Source: Chryseobacterium salipaludis (lineage in GTDB: Bacteria; Bacteroidota; Bacteroidia; Flavobacteriales; Weeksellaceae). From it: a DNA stretch of 64,000 bases. Positions 37,835 to 44,913 of the stretch are shown here, piece by piece (the first letter of the stretch is position 1; each line of letters opens with the position of its first letter). Both the position numbers and the translations under genes were made by a program. The notes beneath the pieces were generated by a model. That model saw only the letters and a program-made list of their open reading frames with translations, was not told the origin of the DNA and searched no databases. The DNA is taken from positions 186,001-250,000 of the forward strand of contig NZ_JALHKS010000003.1 of NCBI RefSeq assembly GCF_022968825.1, given 5' to 3'.

Positions 37835-39013
37835 ATGAAACAAGCATACATCATCAAAGGCTACAGAACGGCCGTCGGGAAAGCCCCGAAGGGAAGCCTG
37901 CGATTTACACGGCCCGATGTGATGGCCGCCACCGTAATTGAAAAATTAATGGCCGATGTGCCACAACTTGATAAAAACAGAATTGATGACCTCATCGTCG
38001 GGAACGCCATGCCCGAAGCTGAACAGGGGTTAAACGTGGCTCGTCTGATCTCGCTGATGGGCCTGAAAACTGATCAGGTTCCGGGCGTTACCGTTAACCG
38101 GTACTGCGCGTCGGGAAGTGAAGCTATCGCTATTGCTTCCGCCAAAATCCAGGCCGGCATGGCGGATTGCATTATTGCCGGGGGCACAGAATCGATGTCC
38201 TACATCCCGATGGGCGGTTACAAACCCGTTCCTGAAACCGATGTCGCCAAATCCAATCCGGATTATTACTGGGGCATGGGCTATACCGCAGAAGCTGTTG
38301 CCAAAGAGTTTAATATTTCACGTGAGGAGCAGGACGCCTTCGCTTTTGACTCACATCAAAAAGCTTTGCGCGCCAATGCCGAAGGCCGGTTTAAAAACCA
38401 AATTGTGCCGGTGCCCGTTGAATTTAATTATCTGGATGAAAACCAGAAAATGCAGACCAAAAAATTCGATTTCGCTGTCGACGAAGGACCACGCGCAGAC
38501 ACTTCGTTGGAAGGTTTAGCGAAACTGCGTCCGGTTTTTTCAAACGGCGGAACGGTAACTGCCGGCAACTCATCGCAAATGAGCGACGGTGCCGCCTTCG
38601 TGATTGTCATGTCTGAGGAGATGGTAAAAGAACTCAATCTTGAGCCAGAAGCACGCCTGGTTGCGTATGCTGCCGCAGGTCTGGAACCGCGCATTATGGG
38701 GATGGGCCCACTGTATGCTGTTCCGAAAGTTTTAAAACAAGCCGGCATGCAATTACAGGATATCGAACTGATCGAACTGAACGAGGCATTTGCCAGCCAA
38801 TCGGTTGCGCTGAAGAAAGAACTCGGTCTGAATCCGGATATTCTCAATGTCAACGGCGGTGCCATCGCGCTCGGCCATCCACTCGGCTGCAGCGGAACCA
38901 AACTGACCGTGCAGCTCCTCGACGAAATGCGCAAACGCGGCAACAAATACGGCATGGTCACCATGTGTGTGGGAACAGGCCAGGGAGCAGCGAGTATATT
39001 TGAATTACTTTGA
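37835..39013 (+). CDS. Acetyl-CoA C-acyltransferase (3-ketoacyl-CoA thiolase)
   Basis: A 392-residue thiolase that cleaves 3-ketoacyl-CoA in the last step of each beta-oxidation round. Catalytic residues are Cys91 in NRYCASGSEA, His348 in GHPLGCSG and Cys378 in MCVGTGQG. The TAVGKAPKGSLRFTRPD insertion near the start and the MCVGTGQGAA ending match FadA/FadI-like degradative thiolases and differ from the AtoB-like enzyme at 18810-19988. It lies in the operon after the dehydrogenase/hydratase fusion, separated from it by insert 1 and from the acyl-CoA dehydrogenase by insert 2. Confidence 0.93.
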   Translation: MKQAYIIKGYRTAVGKAPKGSLRFTRPDVMAATVIEKLMADVPQLDKNRIDDLIVGNAMPEAEQGLNVARLISLMGLKTDQVPGVTVNRYCASGSEAIAIASAKIQAGMADCIIAGGTESMSYIPMGGYKPVPETDVAKSNPDYYWGMGYTAEAVAKEFNISREEQDAFAFDSHQKALRANAEGRFKNQIVPVPVEFNYLDENQKMQTKKFDFAVDEGPRADTSLEGLAKLRPVFSNGGTVTAGNSSQMSDGAAFVIVMSEEMVKELNLEPEARLVAYAAAGLEPRIMGMGPLYAVPKVLKQAGMQLQDIELIELNEAFASQSVALKKELGLNPDILNVNGGAIALGHPLGCSGTKLTVQLLDEMRKRGNKYGMVTMCVGTGQGAASIFELL

Positions 39014-39044
39014 TTTCTGAGAAAAGAAAAAAGAGAAAGAAAAT

Positions 39045-39080
39045 AGACTTTAAGATAATAGAAGAAAAGATAATAGACTT
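39045..39080. repeat. Left 36-bp inverted repeat of four-helix-bundle insert 2
   Basis: Bases 39045-39080 match the reverse complement of 39510-39545 at 28 of 36 positions without gaps. The first six and last nine or so positions match best (AGACTT at each end). It follows a purine-rich run (39021-39044). Confidence 0.7.
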
Positions 39081-39103
39081 CAGCAGCTATAAAAATTTAA
39101 ATT

Positions 39104-39469
39104 ATGGATTTACCAAAGAGACATAATTTTAAAAAGCTGAAAATCTGGTTGATGGGTGTGGATATCGCAAATGATGTTTACACCATTTCTGCAGAATTTC
39201 CTCAGTTCGAAATGTATGGCCTAAAGAGTCAAATGAACAGGTCTTCAATTTCAATTCCTTCTAACATTGTAGAAGGTTCTAGTAGATCAGACAAGTCATT
39301 TATTCATTTTTTGGATATATCTCTTGGTTCATCTTATGAATTACAAACACAACTAATTCTGGCTAAAAGCAGAGCATATATTGAAGATGAAAAAGCTAGC
39401 GAACTTGAAGAAAAAATTGAAAATTTCCAAAGAGCTACAATGATTTTTCAAAATACTTTGAAATCGTAA
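39104..39469 (+). CDS. Four-helix-bundle protein (23S rRNA IVS / S23 family), insert 2
   Basis: A 121-residue member of the same family as the protein at 37354-37716, but clearly diverged. Shared landmarks are FKKLKIWLMGVDIA, FPQFEMYGLKSQMNR, SIPSNIVEGSSR and FLDISLGSSYELQTQ. The gene is visibly richer in A and T than the beta-oxidation genes on both sides, with lysine and serine codons ending in A or T, suggesting a separate origin. It lies co-oriented between thiolase and acyl-CoA dehydrogenase, bracketed by a 36-bp imperfect inverted repeat. The two inserts do not share their flanking sequences. Function is unknown. Confidence 0.85.
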   Translation: MDLPKRHNFKKLKIWLMGVDIANDVYTISAEFPQFEMYGLKSQMNRSSISIPSNIVEGSSRSDKSFIHFLDISLGSSYELQTQLILAKSRAYIEDEKASELEEKIENFQRATMIFQNTLKS

Positions 39470-39509
39470 TTGCACGGTTGAACCTTTTTATAACATTATA
39501 CCTTATTAA

Positions 39510-39545
39510 AAGTCTATAATCTTAAAATCTATCATATTTAAGTCT
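39510..39545. repeat. Right 36-bp inverted repeat of four-helix-bundle insert 2
   Basis: The partner of 39045-39080, complementary at 28 of 36 positions. It begins 40 bp after the stop codon and ends 31 bp before the acyl-CoA dehydrogenase ATG. Confidence 0.7.
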
Positions 39546-39576
39546 CATATACAAACCTATAAACAAAATAAAAAAT

Positions 39577-41355
39577 ATGTCCAACACAATACAAGGCGGT
39601 GAATTTATCATTAAAGATATTCCTGCACAGGAAATTTTCAGTTTGGAAGAACTGAATGAAGAACAAAAAATGCTGCGCGATTCACTGCGTGATTTTATGG
39701 CGCGCGAAGTAATTCCGAATCGCGAACGTTTTGAACAAAAAGATTATGCACTCACAGAAGAACTGATGCGCAAGCTTGGCGAAATGGGAATTCTCGGAAT
39801 TGCTGTGCCGGAAGCGTATGGCGGTCTGGGGATGGGTTTCGTTACCACCATGCTCGCGTGCGATATAGTTTCCGGCGCAAATGGTTCCCTGGCAACGGCT
39901 TACGGCGCACATACCGGGATCGGGACGCTTCCGATCCTGCTGTACGGAAATGAGGAACAAAAACAAAAATATCTGCCGGCTCTAGCGGCAGGCGAAAAGT
40001 TTGGCGCATACTGTCTGACTGAGCCTGACGCCGGCTCCGATGCGAACTCCGGAAAAACGAAAGCTACGCTCACCGAAGATGGAAAACACTACATCATCAA
40101 TGGGCAGAAAATGTGGATTTCCAACGCCGGTTTTGCAGATACCTTCACTTTATTTGCCCGGATTGGCGATGATAAGAACATCACCGGATTTGTGATTAAC
40201 CGATCAGAACTGGAAAACCCGGAGAGCATGACTTTGGGCGCTGAGGAACACAAGCTCGGCATCCGCTCCTCCTCCACCCGCCAGGTGTTTTTTAATGAGA
40301 TGAAGATCCCCGCGGAAAACCTGTTAGGCGAAAGAAACAACGGTTTTAAAATTGCGCTGAACGCTCTTAATGCAGGACGAATCAAACTCGCTGCAGCCAA
40401 TTTGGACGGGCAAAGACGTATCACTGACCTGGCGATTACCTACGCCAATGAGCGAAAACAATTCGGAGTTGCGATTTCAACCTTCGGTGCCATCAGAAAG
40501 AAAATAGCGGAAATGTGCACCGGTATTTTTGTATCGGAATCAGGTGCTTACCGTGCCGCGAAAAACGTAGAGGACATGGTGGAAAAACTGGTTGCCGACG
40601 GAATGGAGCACGAAAAAGCCGAAATGAAAGCACTGGAAAACTTCGCCGTGGAATGTTCTATCTTAAAGGTTTATGTTTCGGATTTAACACAACATATTGC
40701 AGACGAAGGACTTCAGATTTATGGCGGAATGGGCTTTTCGGAAGATGCTCCGATGGAAGCCGCCTGGCGCGACGCCCGTATCGGCCGTATTTATGAAGGA
40801 ACCAACGAAATCAACCGTTTACTTTCCGTAGGAATGTTGATTAAAAAAGCCATGAAAGGTGAACTGGATTTACTCACACCGGCGATGGGCATCAGCAAAG
40901 AACTGATGGGCATTCCTTCCTTTGACGTTCCCGATTACTCGGAATATATGTCTGAAGAAAAAGCGATTATCCATAACCTGAAAAAAGTATTTTTGATGGT
41001 TTCCGGGGCGGCTCTTCAGAAATACATGACCGAGATCGAAAAACAACAGCACCTGCTGCTGAACGCGTCGGAAATTCTGAACCAAATTTACATGGCGGAA
41101 TCCGCAATTCTGCGCGCCGAGAAGCACTTCGAGCAGGATTCACCGCAAGCTATGATGGCACAGCTCAATTTGTATAAAGCTGTGGAAGCCATTACACAGG
41201 CGGCCAAAGAAGGAATCGTTTCCTTTGCAGAGGGTGATGAACAGCGAATGATGCTGTCCGGCCTACGCAGATTTACGAAATACACCAATATGCCGAACGT
41301 GGTGGCATTTACAGAAAAAATTGCTGCCCATTATATTGATAAAGGTTCATTCTAA
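39577..41355 (+). CDS. Acyl-CoA dehydrogenase
   Basis: A 592-residue FAD enzyme that introduces the 2,3 double bond in acyl-CoA, the first step of beta-oxidation. Family signatures are AYCLTEPDAGSDANSGKT, the KMWISNAGFADTFTLFA flavin region, RKQFG, the Q-I-Y-G-G-M-G segment QIYGGMGFSEDAPM and the C-terminal YEGTNEINRLL. The protein carries an additional C-terminal domain of about 170 residues, as in the VLCAD-like branch. It closes the marR operon and is followed by a strong terminator. Its electrons should go to ETF, encoded at 22121-23845. Confidence 0.95.
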   Translation: MSNTIQGGEFIIKDIPAQEIFSLEELNEEQKMLRDSLRDFMAREVIPNRERFEQKDYALTEELMRKLGEMGILGIAVPEAYGGLGMGFVTTMLACDIVSGANGSLATAYGAHTGIGTLPILLYGNEEQKQKYLPALAAGEKFGAYCLTEPDAGSDANSGKTKATLTEDGKHYIINGQKMWISNAGFADTFTLFARIGDDKNITGFVINRSELENPESMTLGAEEHKLGIRSSSTRQVFFNEMKIPAENLLGERNNGFKIALNALNAGRIKLAAANLDGQRRITDLAITYANERKQFGVAISTFGAIRKKIAEMCTGIFVSESGAYRAAKNVEDMVEKLVADGMEHEKAEMKALENFAVECSILKVYVSDLTQHIADEGLQIYGGMGFSEDAPMEAAWRDARIGRIYEGTNEINRLLSVGMLIKKAMKGELDLLTPAMGISKELMGIPSFDVPDYSEYMSEEKAIIHNLKKVFLMVSGAALQKYMTEIEKQQHLLLNASEILNQIYMAESAILRAEKHFEQDSPQAMMAQLNLYKAVEAITQAAKEGIVSFAEGDEQRMMLSGLRRFTKYTNMPNVVAFTEKIAAHYIDKGSF

Positions 41356-41376
41356 AACGTTTGCAATTTATCTTCT

Positions 41377-41407
41377 AAACGTCCTGAGTCATTCGGGACG
41401 TTTTTTT
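41377..41407 (+). terminator. Intrinsic terminator of the beta-oxidation operon
   Basis: An 8-bp stem AAACGTCC/GGACGTTT with an 11-nt loop, followed by a T run ending at 41407. Confidence 0.9.
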
Positions 41408-41458
41408 AGTGCAATACTTAAGGTTTGTTAAAAATTCGTTTAGCTCAGATTATCATTG

Positions 41459-41466
41459 TAATTTTG
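41459..41466 (+). promoter_or_regulatory. -7 promoter element for the small exported protein
   Basis: TAATTTTG matches TAnnTTTG; the ATG at 41473 follows after six bases. It supports the ATG over an upstream in-frame TTG at 41425. Confidence 0.55.
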
Positions 41467-41472
41467 TCCAAG

Positions 41473-41832
41473 ATGAAGTTCCCCACAACATATTCTTCAC
41501 TAATGCAGCGCGCGATTATTTCGTTCTTTTTAATCATACTCGCCTTTTCGCCCTGCGGCTTAAAGCAGTCTTTGAAAACCGTTTTTCAGGCAGAAAACTT
41601 GTGTGCAAAATCGGGGTCATCAATTAACAGCTGCCAGTTTGTTCGAGCTAAAGAACAACTAAATGCCGCTGATGAAGTTTCACAAAAACTTCAAAACACT
41701 TCTCACCATTTCTTTTTTAATACAGAGAAATATTTAGGTGTATTACTTAATTATGTATCGGGCTACAATGGTGTAACACAGTCAGTACCTCTGTATATAC
41801 TCTATCAGCAGTTGCGTGCATTCCTTTTCTAA
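41473..41832 (+). CDS. Small exported protein with three cysteines, unknown function
   Basis: A 119-residue protein I do not recognise. A hydrophobic N-terminal stretch (IISFFLIILAFSPCG, about residues 14-28) looks like a signal peptide or a poor lipobox. Two more cysteines follow (ENLCAKS and NSCQF), then a helical part and a C-terminal hydrophobic end. The start at 41473 is backed by a -7 box seven bases before it. It lies 64 bp upstream of a TlpA-like thioredoxin gene, so the exported cysteines could be a substrate or partner of that enzyme. That link is inference only. Confidence 0.6.
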   Translation: MKFPTTYSSLMQRAIISFFLIILAFSPCGLKQSLKTVFQAENLCAKSGSSINSCQFVRAKEQLNAADEVSQKLQNTSHHFFFNTEKYLGVLLNYVSGYNGVTQSVPLYILYQQLRAFLF

Positions 41833-41896
41833 GATATTGATGCTCACAGCATCCCGTTACTTTTAACTCTATCCTTTAATTTTAATCTTAGAAAAG

Positions 41897-42496
41897 ATGA
41901 ATATTCAACTTATAAAAAAAATAGGGAACGTTTCGCTGTTTTCCCTGTTATTAGGCGTAGCCTTTGTGCCCGAACTGAAAGCTGGCGTACAGCATACGTT
42001 AATTAAAACCGGCCTGTTCCAGCCGCAGTTGCCAACTACTGAAATTAAAGCTGAAAAAGAAACCGTTTCCACGGCAGGAAACTTCACGATGAACCTCACA
42101 GACCAGAGCGGTAAAACCGTGACACTGGACGACCTGAAAGGCAAAGTAGTCTTTATAAATTTCTGGGCAACCTGGTGTGCGCCGTGTATTGCCGAAATGC
42201 CGTCTATCCAGAATTTATATGATAAATTTAAAGAGAACGACGACGTCGCTTTTGTTATTCTGGAAGCCGAAGGAAGCAAGGACAAAGCGGAGAAATTCAT
42301 GGAACGTAAAAAACTCACACTTCCCGTATATTATCCGGCCGGCACTATTCCGCAGGAATTCTTCCGCGGTCGCTTGCCGACAACCGTGATTTTGGATAAA
42401 CAAGGAAACATTGCCCATATCACAGAAGGGATGGCGGATTACTCCGGACAGGATATCGTGGATTTCCTTAATGAAGTCCGTGCGATGCACCCCTAG
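41897..42496 (+). CDS. TlpA/ResA-like thiol-disulfide oxidoreductase
   Basis: A 199-residue exported protein with a hydrophobic signal segment near residues 10-27 and a thioredoxin domain from about 60. The redox motif is WCAPC (93-97), preceded by VFINFWAT. A cis-proline lies in GRLPTTVI. This layout is that of TlpA/ResA proteins, which reduce disulfides in the periplasm, for example during cytochrome c maturation. No cytochrome genes are nearby. It is followed by a hairpin terminator facing the thioesterase gene. It differs from the lipoprotein-type relative at 31725-32303 in motif and anchoring. Confidence 0.88.
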   Translation: MNIQLIKKIGNVSLFSLLLGVAFVPELKAGVQHTLIKTGLFQPQLPTTEIKAEKETVSTAGNFTMNLTDQSGKTVTLDDLKGKVVFINFWATWCAPCIAEMPSIQNLYDKFKENDDVAFVILEAEGSKDKAEKFMERKKLTLPVYYPAGTIPQEFFRGRLPTTVILDKQGNIAHITEGMADYSGQDIVDFLNEVRAMHP

Positions 42497-42516
42497 CTTA
42501 ATTAATATTAATGAGA

Positions 42517-42552
42517 AAGGCGTTCACAGTAAATTGAGAACGGCTTCTTCTT
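42517..42552 (+). terminator. Intrinsic terminator after the TlpA-like gene
   Basis: A nine-position stem AAGGCGTTC/GAACGGCTT with one mismatch, followed by CTTCTTTTTC. Confidence 0.65.
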
Positions 42553-42628
42553 TTTCGAAATTCTTATAGCTTTAATACATAGGTTTGCGAAACTTTGTAA
42601 AAGTATATTAATGAGTATTTCAGGAGAT

Positions 42629-43015
42629 TTACGAAAAAATTGCGACCGGTCTTTTCTCGCTGTCAATTGCGACAAAAGTGAATTCGCCACTTACGGCTTT
42701 TTCGCGCACGTCGCTGTACATCTGTTCCATGAAAATATCTACCCGCACTTTCAGGCTGGTGCGCCCCAGGTAGGTCACGCGGCCAACCAACTCGATAATA
42801 GTTCCTGCGGCAATAGGTTTGGTAAAATCAATCCGATCACTGGAAACGGTTACCATTCGCTGGCGGCTGTAGCGGGTCGCGGTGATAAAAGCCACCTCGT
42901 CCATCAGCTGCATGGCCGTTCCGCCGAACAGCGTGTCATAATGATTGGTTGTGTTAGGGAATACGGCTTTGAAAATTCGTGTTTCAGCCTTTAAGATTCG
43001 CTCTTCTCTGGTCAT
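42629..43015 (-). CDS. Acyl-CoA thioesterase, YciA-like hotdog fold
   Basis: A 128-residue single-hotdog thioesterase that hydrolyses acyl-CoA to free acid and CoA in the cytoplasm. The family motif is NHYDTLFGGTAMQLMDEVA (24-42) with the catalytic acid in LMDE, followed by VTVSSDRIDF. The start at 43015 (MTREERI) is preferred; a longer frame would begin with TTG inside a leader hairpin. The gene is the only one downstream of a cobalamin riboswitch that has its own promoter. This makes B12-dependent control likely. Substrate range is not predictable; YciA enzymes accept many chain lengths. Confidence 0.88.
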   Translation of the reverse strand: MTREERILKAETRIFKAVFPNTTNHYDTLFGGTAMQLMDEVAFITATRYSRQRMVTVSSDRIDFTKPIAAGTIIELVGRVTYLGRTSLKVRVDIFMEQMYSDVREKAVSGEFTFVAIDSEKRPVAIFS

Positions 43016-43030
43016 AATTATTTGTTTTAT

Positions 43031-43088
43031 GGGTAGGGAAAAGCTGCGGCACAAGTTGAAAGCTGCCGGCTCACCTTTTCCTTTACCC
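43031..43088 (-). other. Long hairpin between riboswitch and thioesterase start
   Basis: Bases 43031-43043 are nearly complementary to 43074-43088 (GGGTAGGGAAAAG against CTTTTCCTTTACCC), and an inner CGGCA/TGCCG stem adds to it. The arm nearest the gene ends 15 nt before the ATG. It has no T tail, so it may be the expression platform controlling translation; this is inference. Confidence 0.5.
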
Positions 43089-43109
43089 GAGGATTATCTG
43101 GTTTCTTCC

Positions 43110-43266
43110 GGTGGCAGGTCTCCTGGCTTGCATCTGTTCTGGCCGCCTTCCCGCCCGGGGGCAGTGGCACTGGACCAGCAGTATAGTAGCTTACAGTTGC
43201 GGGAACAGCCCGGGACTTCAACCCGGTTCCCTTTTCATGCCTCAGCAATCTGCTTCGGCAACCAAC
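43110..43266 (-). ncRNA. Cobalamin (B12) riboswitch
   Basis: Read on the minus strand, the conserved landmarks appear in the correct order. They are GGTTGCC (43257-43263), AAAAGGGAACCGGG...TCCCGGGCTG (about 43207-43235), CCCGCAACTGTAAGC (43189-43203), GCCACTGCCCCCGGGCGGGAAGG (about 43145-43167) and the B12 box AGCCAGGAGACCTGCC (43113-43128). Adenosylcobalamin binding normally turns such leaders off. The only gene downstream on this strand before a converging terminator is the acyl-CoA thioesterase at 42629-43015. Confidence 0.93.
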
Positions 43267-43273
43267 GGAAGCG

Positions 43274-43281
43274 CAAATATA
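43274..43281 (-). promoter_or_regulatory. -7 promoter element of the riboswitch transcript
   Basis: On the minus strand the bases read TATATTTG, an exact consensus. The predicted start near 43268-43270 is just upstream of the first riboswitch landmark, so the leader begins at the aptamer. It lies between the upstream gene's terminator and the aptamer. Confidence 0.7.
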
Positions 43282-43301
43282 ATGTTACTGCATTAAAAAG
43301 A

Positions 43302-43322
43302 AAAACCGCTGAATAACAGCGG
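43302..43322 (-). terminator. Intrinsic terminator after the small acidic lipoprotein gene
   Basis: On the minus strand CCGCTG and CAGCGG pair around a 5-nt loop, followed by TTTTTCTTTTT. It isolates the riboswitch transcript from the gene upstream. Confidence 0.88.
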
Positions 43323-43363
43323 CAGATATCAAATCGTTTGGCTACGTACAGCGCAAAAGCGAT

Positions 43364-43585
43364 TTACTGCTGATTGGCTTCCGTGCCCGCAGAATCAACC
43401 GTTGCAGGCTGGTCGCTCGCTGAGGCAGTGCTGTCGCTGTAGGCAGAATTCATTTCAGAATTTTGCGTCTGCCCCTGGCTCGTCTCCGGGCCGTAATCAT
43501 GTTGCGTACTTTCTTCGGTGCTGTTTTTGGAACACGCCACCGTACACAAAGAAATAACGGCGGCGCTTACTAATAACTTTTTCAT
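43364..43585 (-). CDS. Small acidic lipoprotein, unknown function
   Basis: A 73-residue predicted lipoprotein. A signal peptide MKKLLVSAAVISL leads to the lipobox TVAC with the cysteine at about residue 18. The rest is low-complexity, rich in Ser, Thr, Gln, Glu and Ala, with no domain. It is a monocistronic unit with its own terminator. It resembles the lipoprotein at 26178-26471 only in composition and size. Small lipoproteins of this kind are frequent in chryseobacteria; no function is known. Confidence 0.65.
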   Translation of the reverse strand: MKKLLVSAAVISLCTVACSKNSTEESTQHDYGPETSQGQTQNSEMNSAYSDSTASASDQPATVDSAGTEANQQ

Positions 43586-43682
43586 AGGATTGTTTTTTTA
43601 GTGTTAATGAATACTTGTTTTCAGCAAAAGATGTGCAACTTTATGAAAGCAATGGAGTTAAGGTATACAAAACAGAATGCCG

Positions 43683-43690
43683 TACTTTTG
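43683..43690 (+). promoter_or_regulatory. -7 promoter element for the pentapeptide-repeat gene
   Basis: TACTTTTG is an exact TAnnTTTG match, five bases before the ATG at 43696. It argues against the longer frame that starts with TTG at 43615 upstream of this promoter. Confidence 0.55.
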
Positions 43691-43695
43691 TATTT

Positions 43696-44256
43696 ATGTG
43701 CGAAGACCAAACTTTTATCGGAATTAATTTTACTGAACACAACCCGGAGTTCGCTGAATATGAAAACTGCACGTTTAAGAATTGCGTATTCACCTCCTTA
43801 CCATTATCAGATATAAAATTTATCGATTGTGAATTTATAGAATGTGACCTAAGTCTGGTGATTTGTAACAATACCTCATTTCGCCACGCAAAATTTACCG
43901 GTTGCAAAATGCTCGGAATTTTCTTTGACAACTGCAGTTCTTTCGGACTTTCCTTTTCTTTTTGCGGATGCAATTTAAATCACAGTTCTTTCCACGGCCT
44001 TTCACTTAAAAAACAGAGATTCGATAGTTGTGAATTACAGGAAACAGATTTCACTGATACGAATCTGACGCAGGGTATATTTATAAACTGCAACCTCGCG
44101 GGTGCCCTATTTCAGCACACAAATCTGGAGTACGCCGATGTGCGCACGGCAGAACATGTTGATATCAATATAAAAGAAAACAAAGTTCACGGCTTAAAAA
44201 TTCAACAGCAACAAAGTGTGGCGCTTCTTCGACATTTCAAAATAAAGGTAGAATAA
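43696..44256 (+). CDS. Pentapeptide-repeat protein
   Basis: A 186-residue protein made of A(D/N)LxF-type five-residue repeats that build a right-handed quadrilateral beta-helix. Examples are CTFKNCVF, FIDCEFIECDL, ASFRHAKFTGCKM-like and TDFTDTNLTQGIFINCNLAGALF. Some members (Qnr, McbG) mimic DNA and protect gyrase, but nothing here proves such a role. The length matches the Qnr/McbG-like family of about 186-220 residues. The ATG at 43696 is chosen because of the -7 box five bases ahead and because an alternative start would be TTG. Cytoplasmic location is expected, since no signal peptide is seen. Confidence 0.8.
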   Translation: MCEDQTFIGINFTEHNPEFAEYENCTFKNCVFTSLPLSDIKFIDCEFIECDLSLVICNNTSFRHAKFTGCKMLGIFFDNCSSFGLSFSFCGCNLNHSSFHGLSLKKQRFDSCELQETDFTDTNLTQGIFINCNLAGALFQHTNLEYADVRTAEHVDINIKENKVHGLKIQQQQSVALLRHFKIKVE

Positions 44257-44310
44257 AAATTACCTTTACTGCCTCATTTACAAAAAATGCAGCTGCGCGC
44301 AACATTCTGA

Positions 44311-44339
44311 TTGGATTCCATTTAAAATATCTACATTTG
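44311..44339 (+). promoter_or_regulatory. Promoter of the DUF4920 gene, -33 and -7 elements
   Basis: TTG (44311-44313), 18 bp, then TACATTTG (44332-44339) fit the Bacteroidota consensus TTG-N17-23-TAnnTTTG exactly. The ATG lies 15 bp after the box. Confidence 0.75.
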
Positions 44340-44353
44340 CCAAAATATTGATA

Positions 44354-44860
44354 ATGAAAAAAATAATTTTACTGTGCGCAATGGTAATTACCTGCACAAT
44401 TTCCGCACAACAGTCGCAGGCAAAAAAAATGGGTCCTCCTGCCGGCGATGCGAATGTTGGTGACACCTACGGCCAAACCGTGAAAGCGGGAGCCGAAAAA
44501 AAAGCAATGACGGCTGCGCAACTGGCCAAGAAATTAAAGAAAGAAGACAAGATTGCAAACGTGGCTGTCACAGGAAAAGTTACAGAAGTTTGTGACAAAA
44601 AAGGCTGCTGGATGACGGTCGCGACCGATAACGATGAGAAATTTTTTGTAAAAATGAAGGATTATGCCTTCTTTGTTCCGACCGCATTGGTCGGGAAAAC
44701 AGTTGTACTGGAAGGCGACGCGGCCGTGAAGGTAACATCGGTTGAAGAATTGCAACATTATGCGGAAGATGCCAAAAAATCGGAAGCAGAAATTGTGGCC
44801 ATCACCGAACCGAAGAAAGAAATAAGATTTATGGCATCGGGCATTCGCGTGATTCCTTAA
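44354..44860 (+). CDS. DUF4920 exported protein
   Basis: A 168-residue exported protein with a signal peptide (MKKIILLCAMVITCTISAQQ, cleavage after about residue 18). The mature part carries a DUF4920 domain with an OB-like beta fold and the conserved VTEVCDKKGCWMTV motif, whose two cysteines could bind metal or form a disulfide. The end MASGIRVIP is also conserved. Homologues occur widely in Bacteroidota, and function is unknown. The start at 44354 is preferred over an in-frame TTG six bases earlier. It has a good consensus promoter and a bidirectional terminator after it. Confidence 0.85.
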   Translation: MKKIILLCAMVITCTISAQQSQAKKMGPPAGDANVGDTYGQTVKAGAEKKAMTAAQLAKKLKKEDKIANVAVTGKVTEVCDKKGCWMTVATDNDEKFFVKMKDYAFFVPTALVGKTVVLEGDAAVKVTSVEELQHYAEDAKKSEAEIVAITEPKKEIRFMASGIRVIP

Positions 44861-44882
44861 GCTGATATGAAACTAATAAAAG

Positions 44883-44908
44883 AACTGCCTTTCGATTGAA
44901 AGGCAGTT
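44883..44908. terminator. Bidirectional intrinsic terminator
   Basis: An 11-bp perfect stem AACTGCCTTTC/GAAAGGCAGTT with loop GATT, between converging genes. Confidence 0.88.
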
Positions 44909-44913
44909 TAACT

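Noticed and set aside
37354-39469. The two four-helix-bundle genes as parts of a diversity-generating retroelement
   Set aside because: No reverse transcriptase, template or variable repeat is in the window; only the Avd-like fold family is shared.
43027-43248. An open frame of 73 codons on the minus strand across the riboswitch
   Set aside because: It overlaps the highly conserved aptamer, has no matching protein family and begins inside a structured RNA.
43615-43695. A longer start (TTG at 43615) for the pentapeptide-repeat gene
   Set aside because: The added 27 residues lack the repeat pattern and lie upstream of an exact -7 box that is placed five bases before the ATG at 43696.
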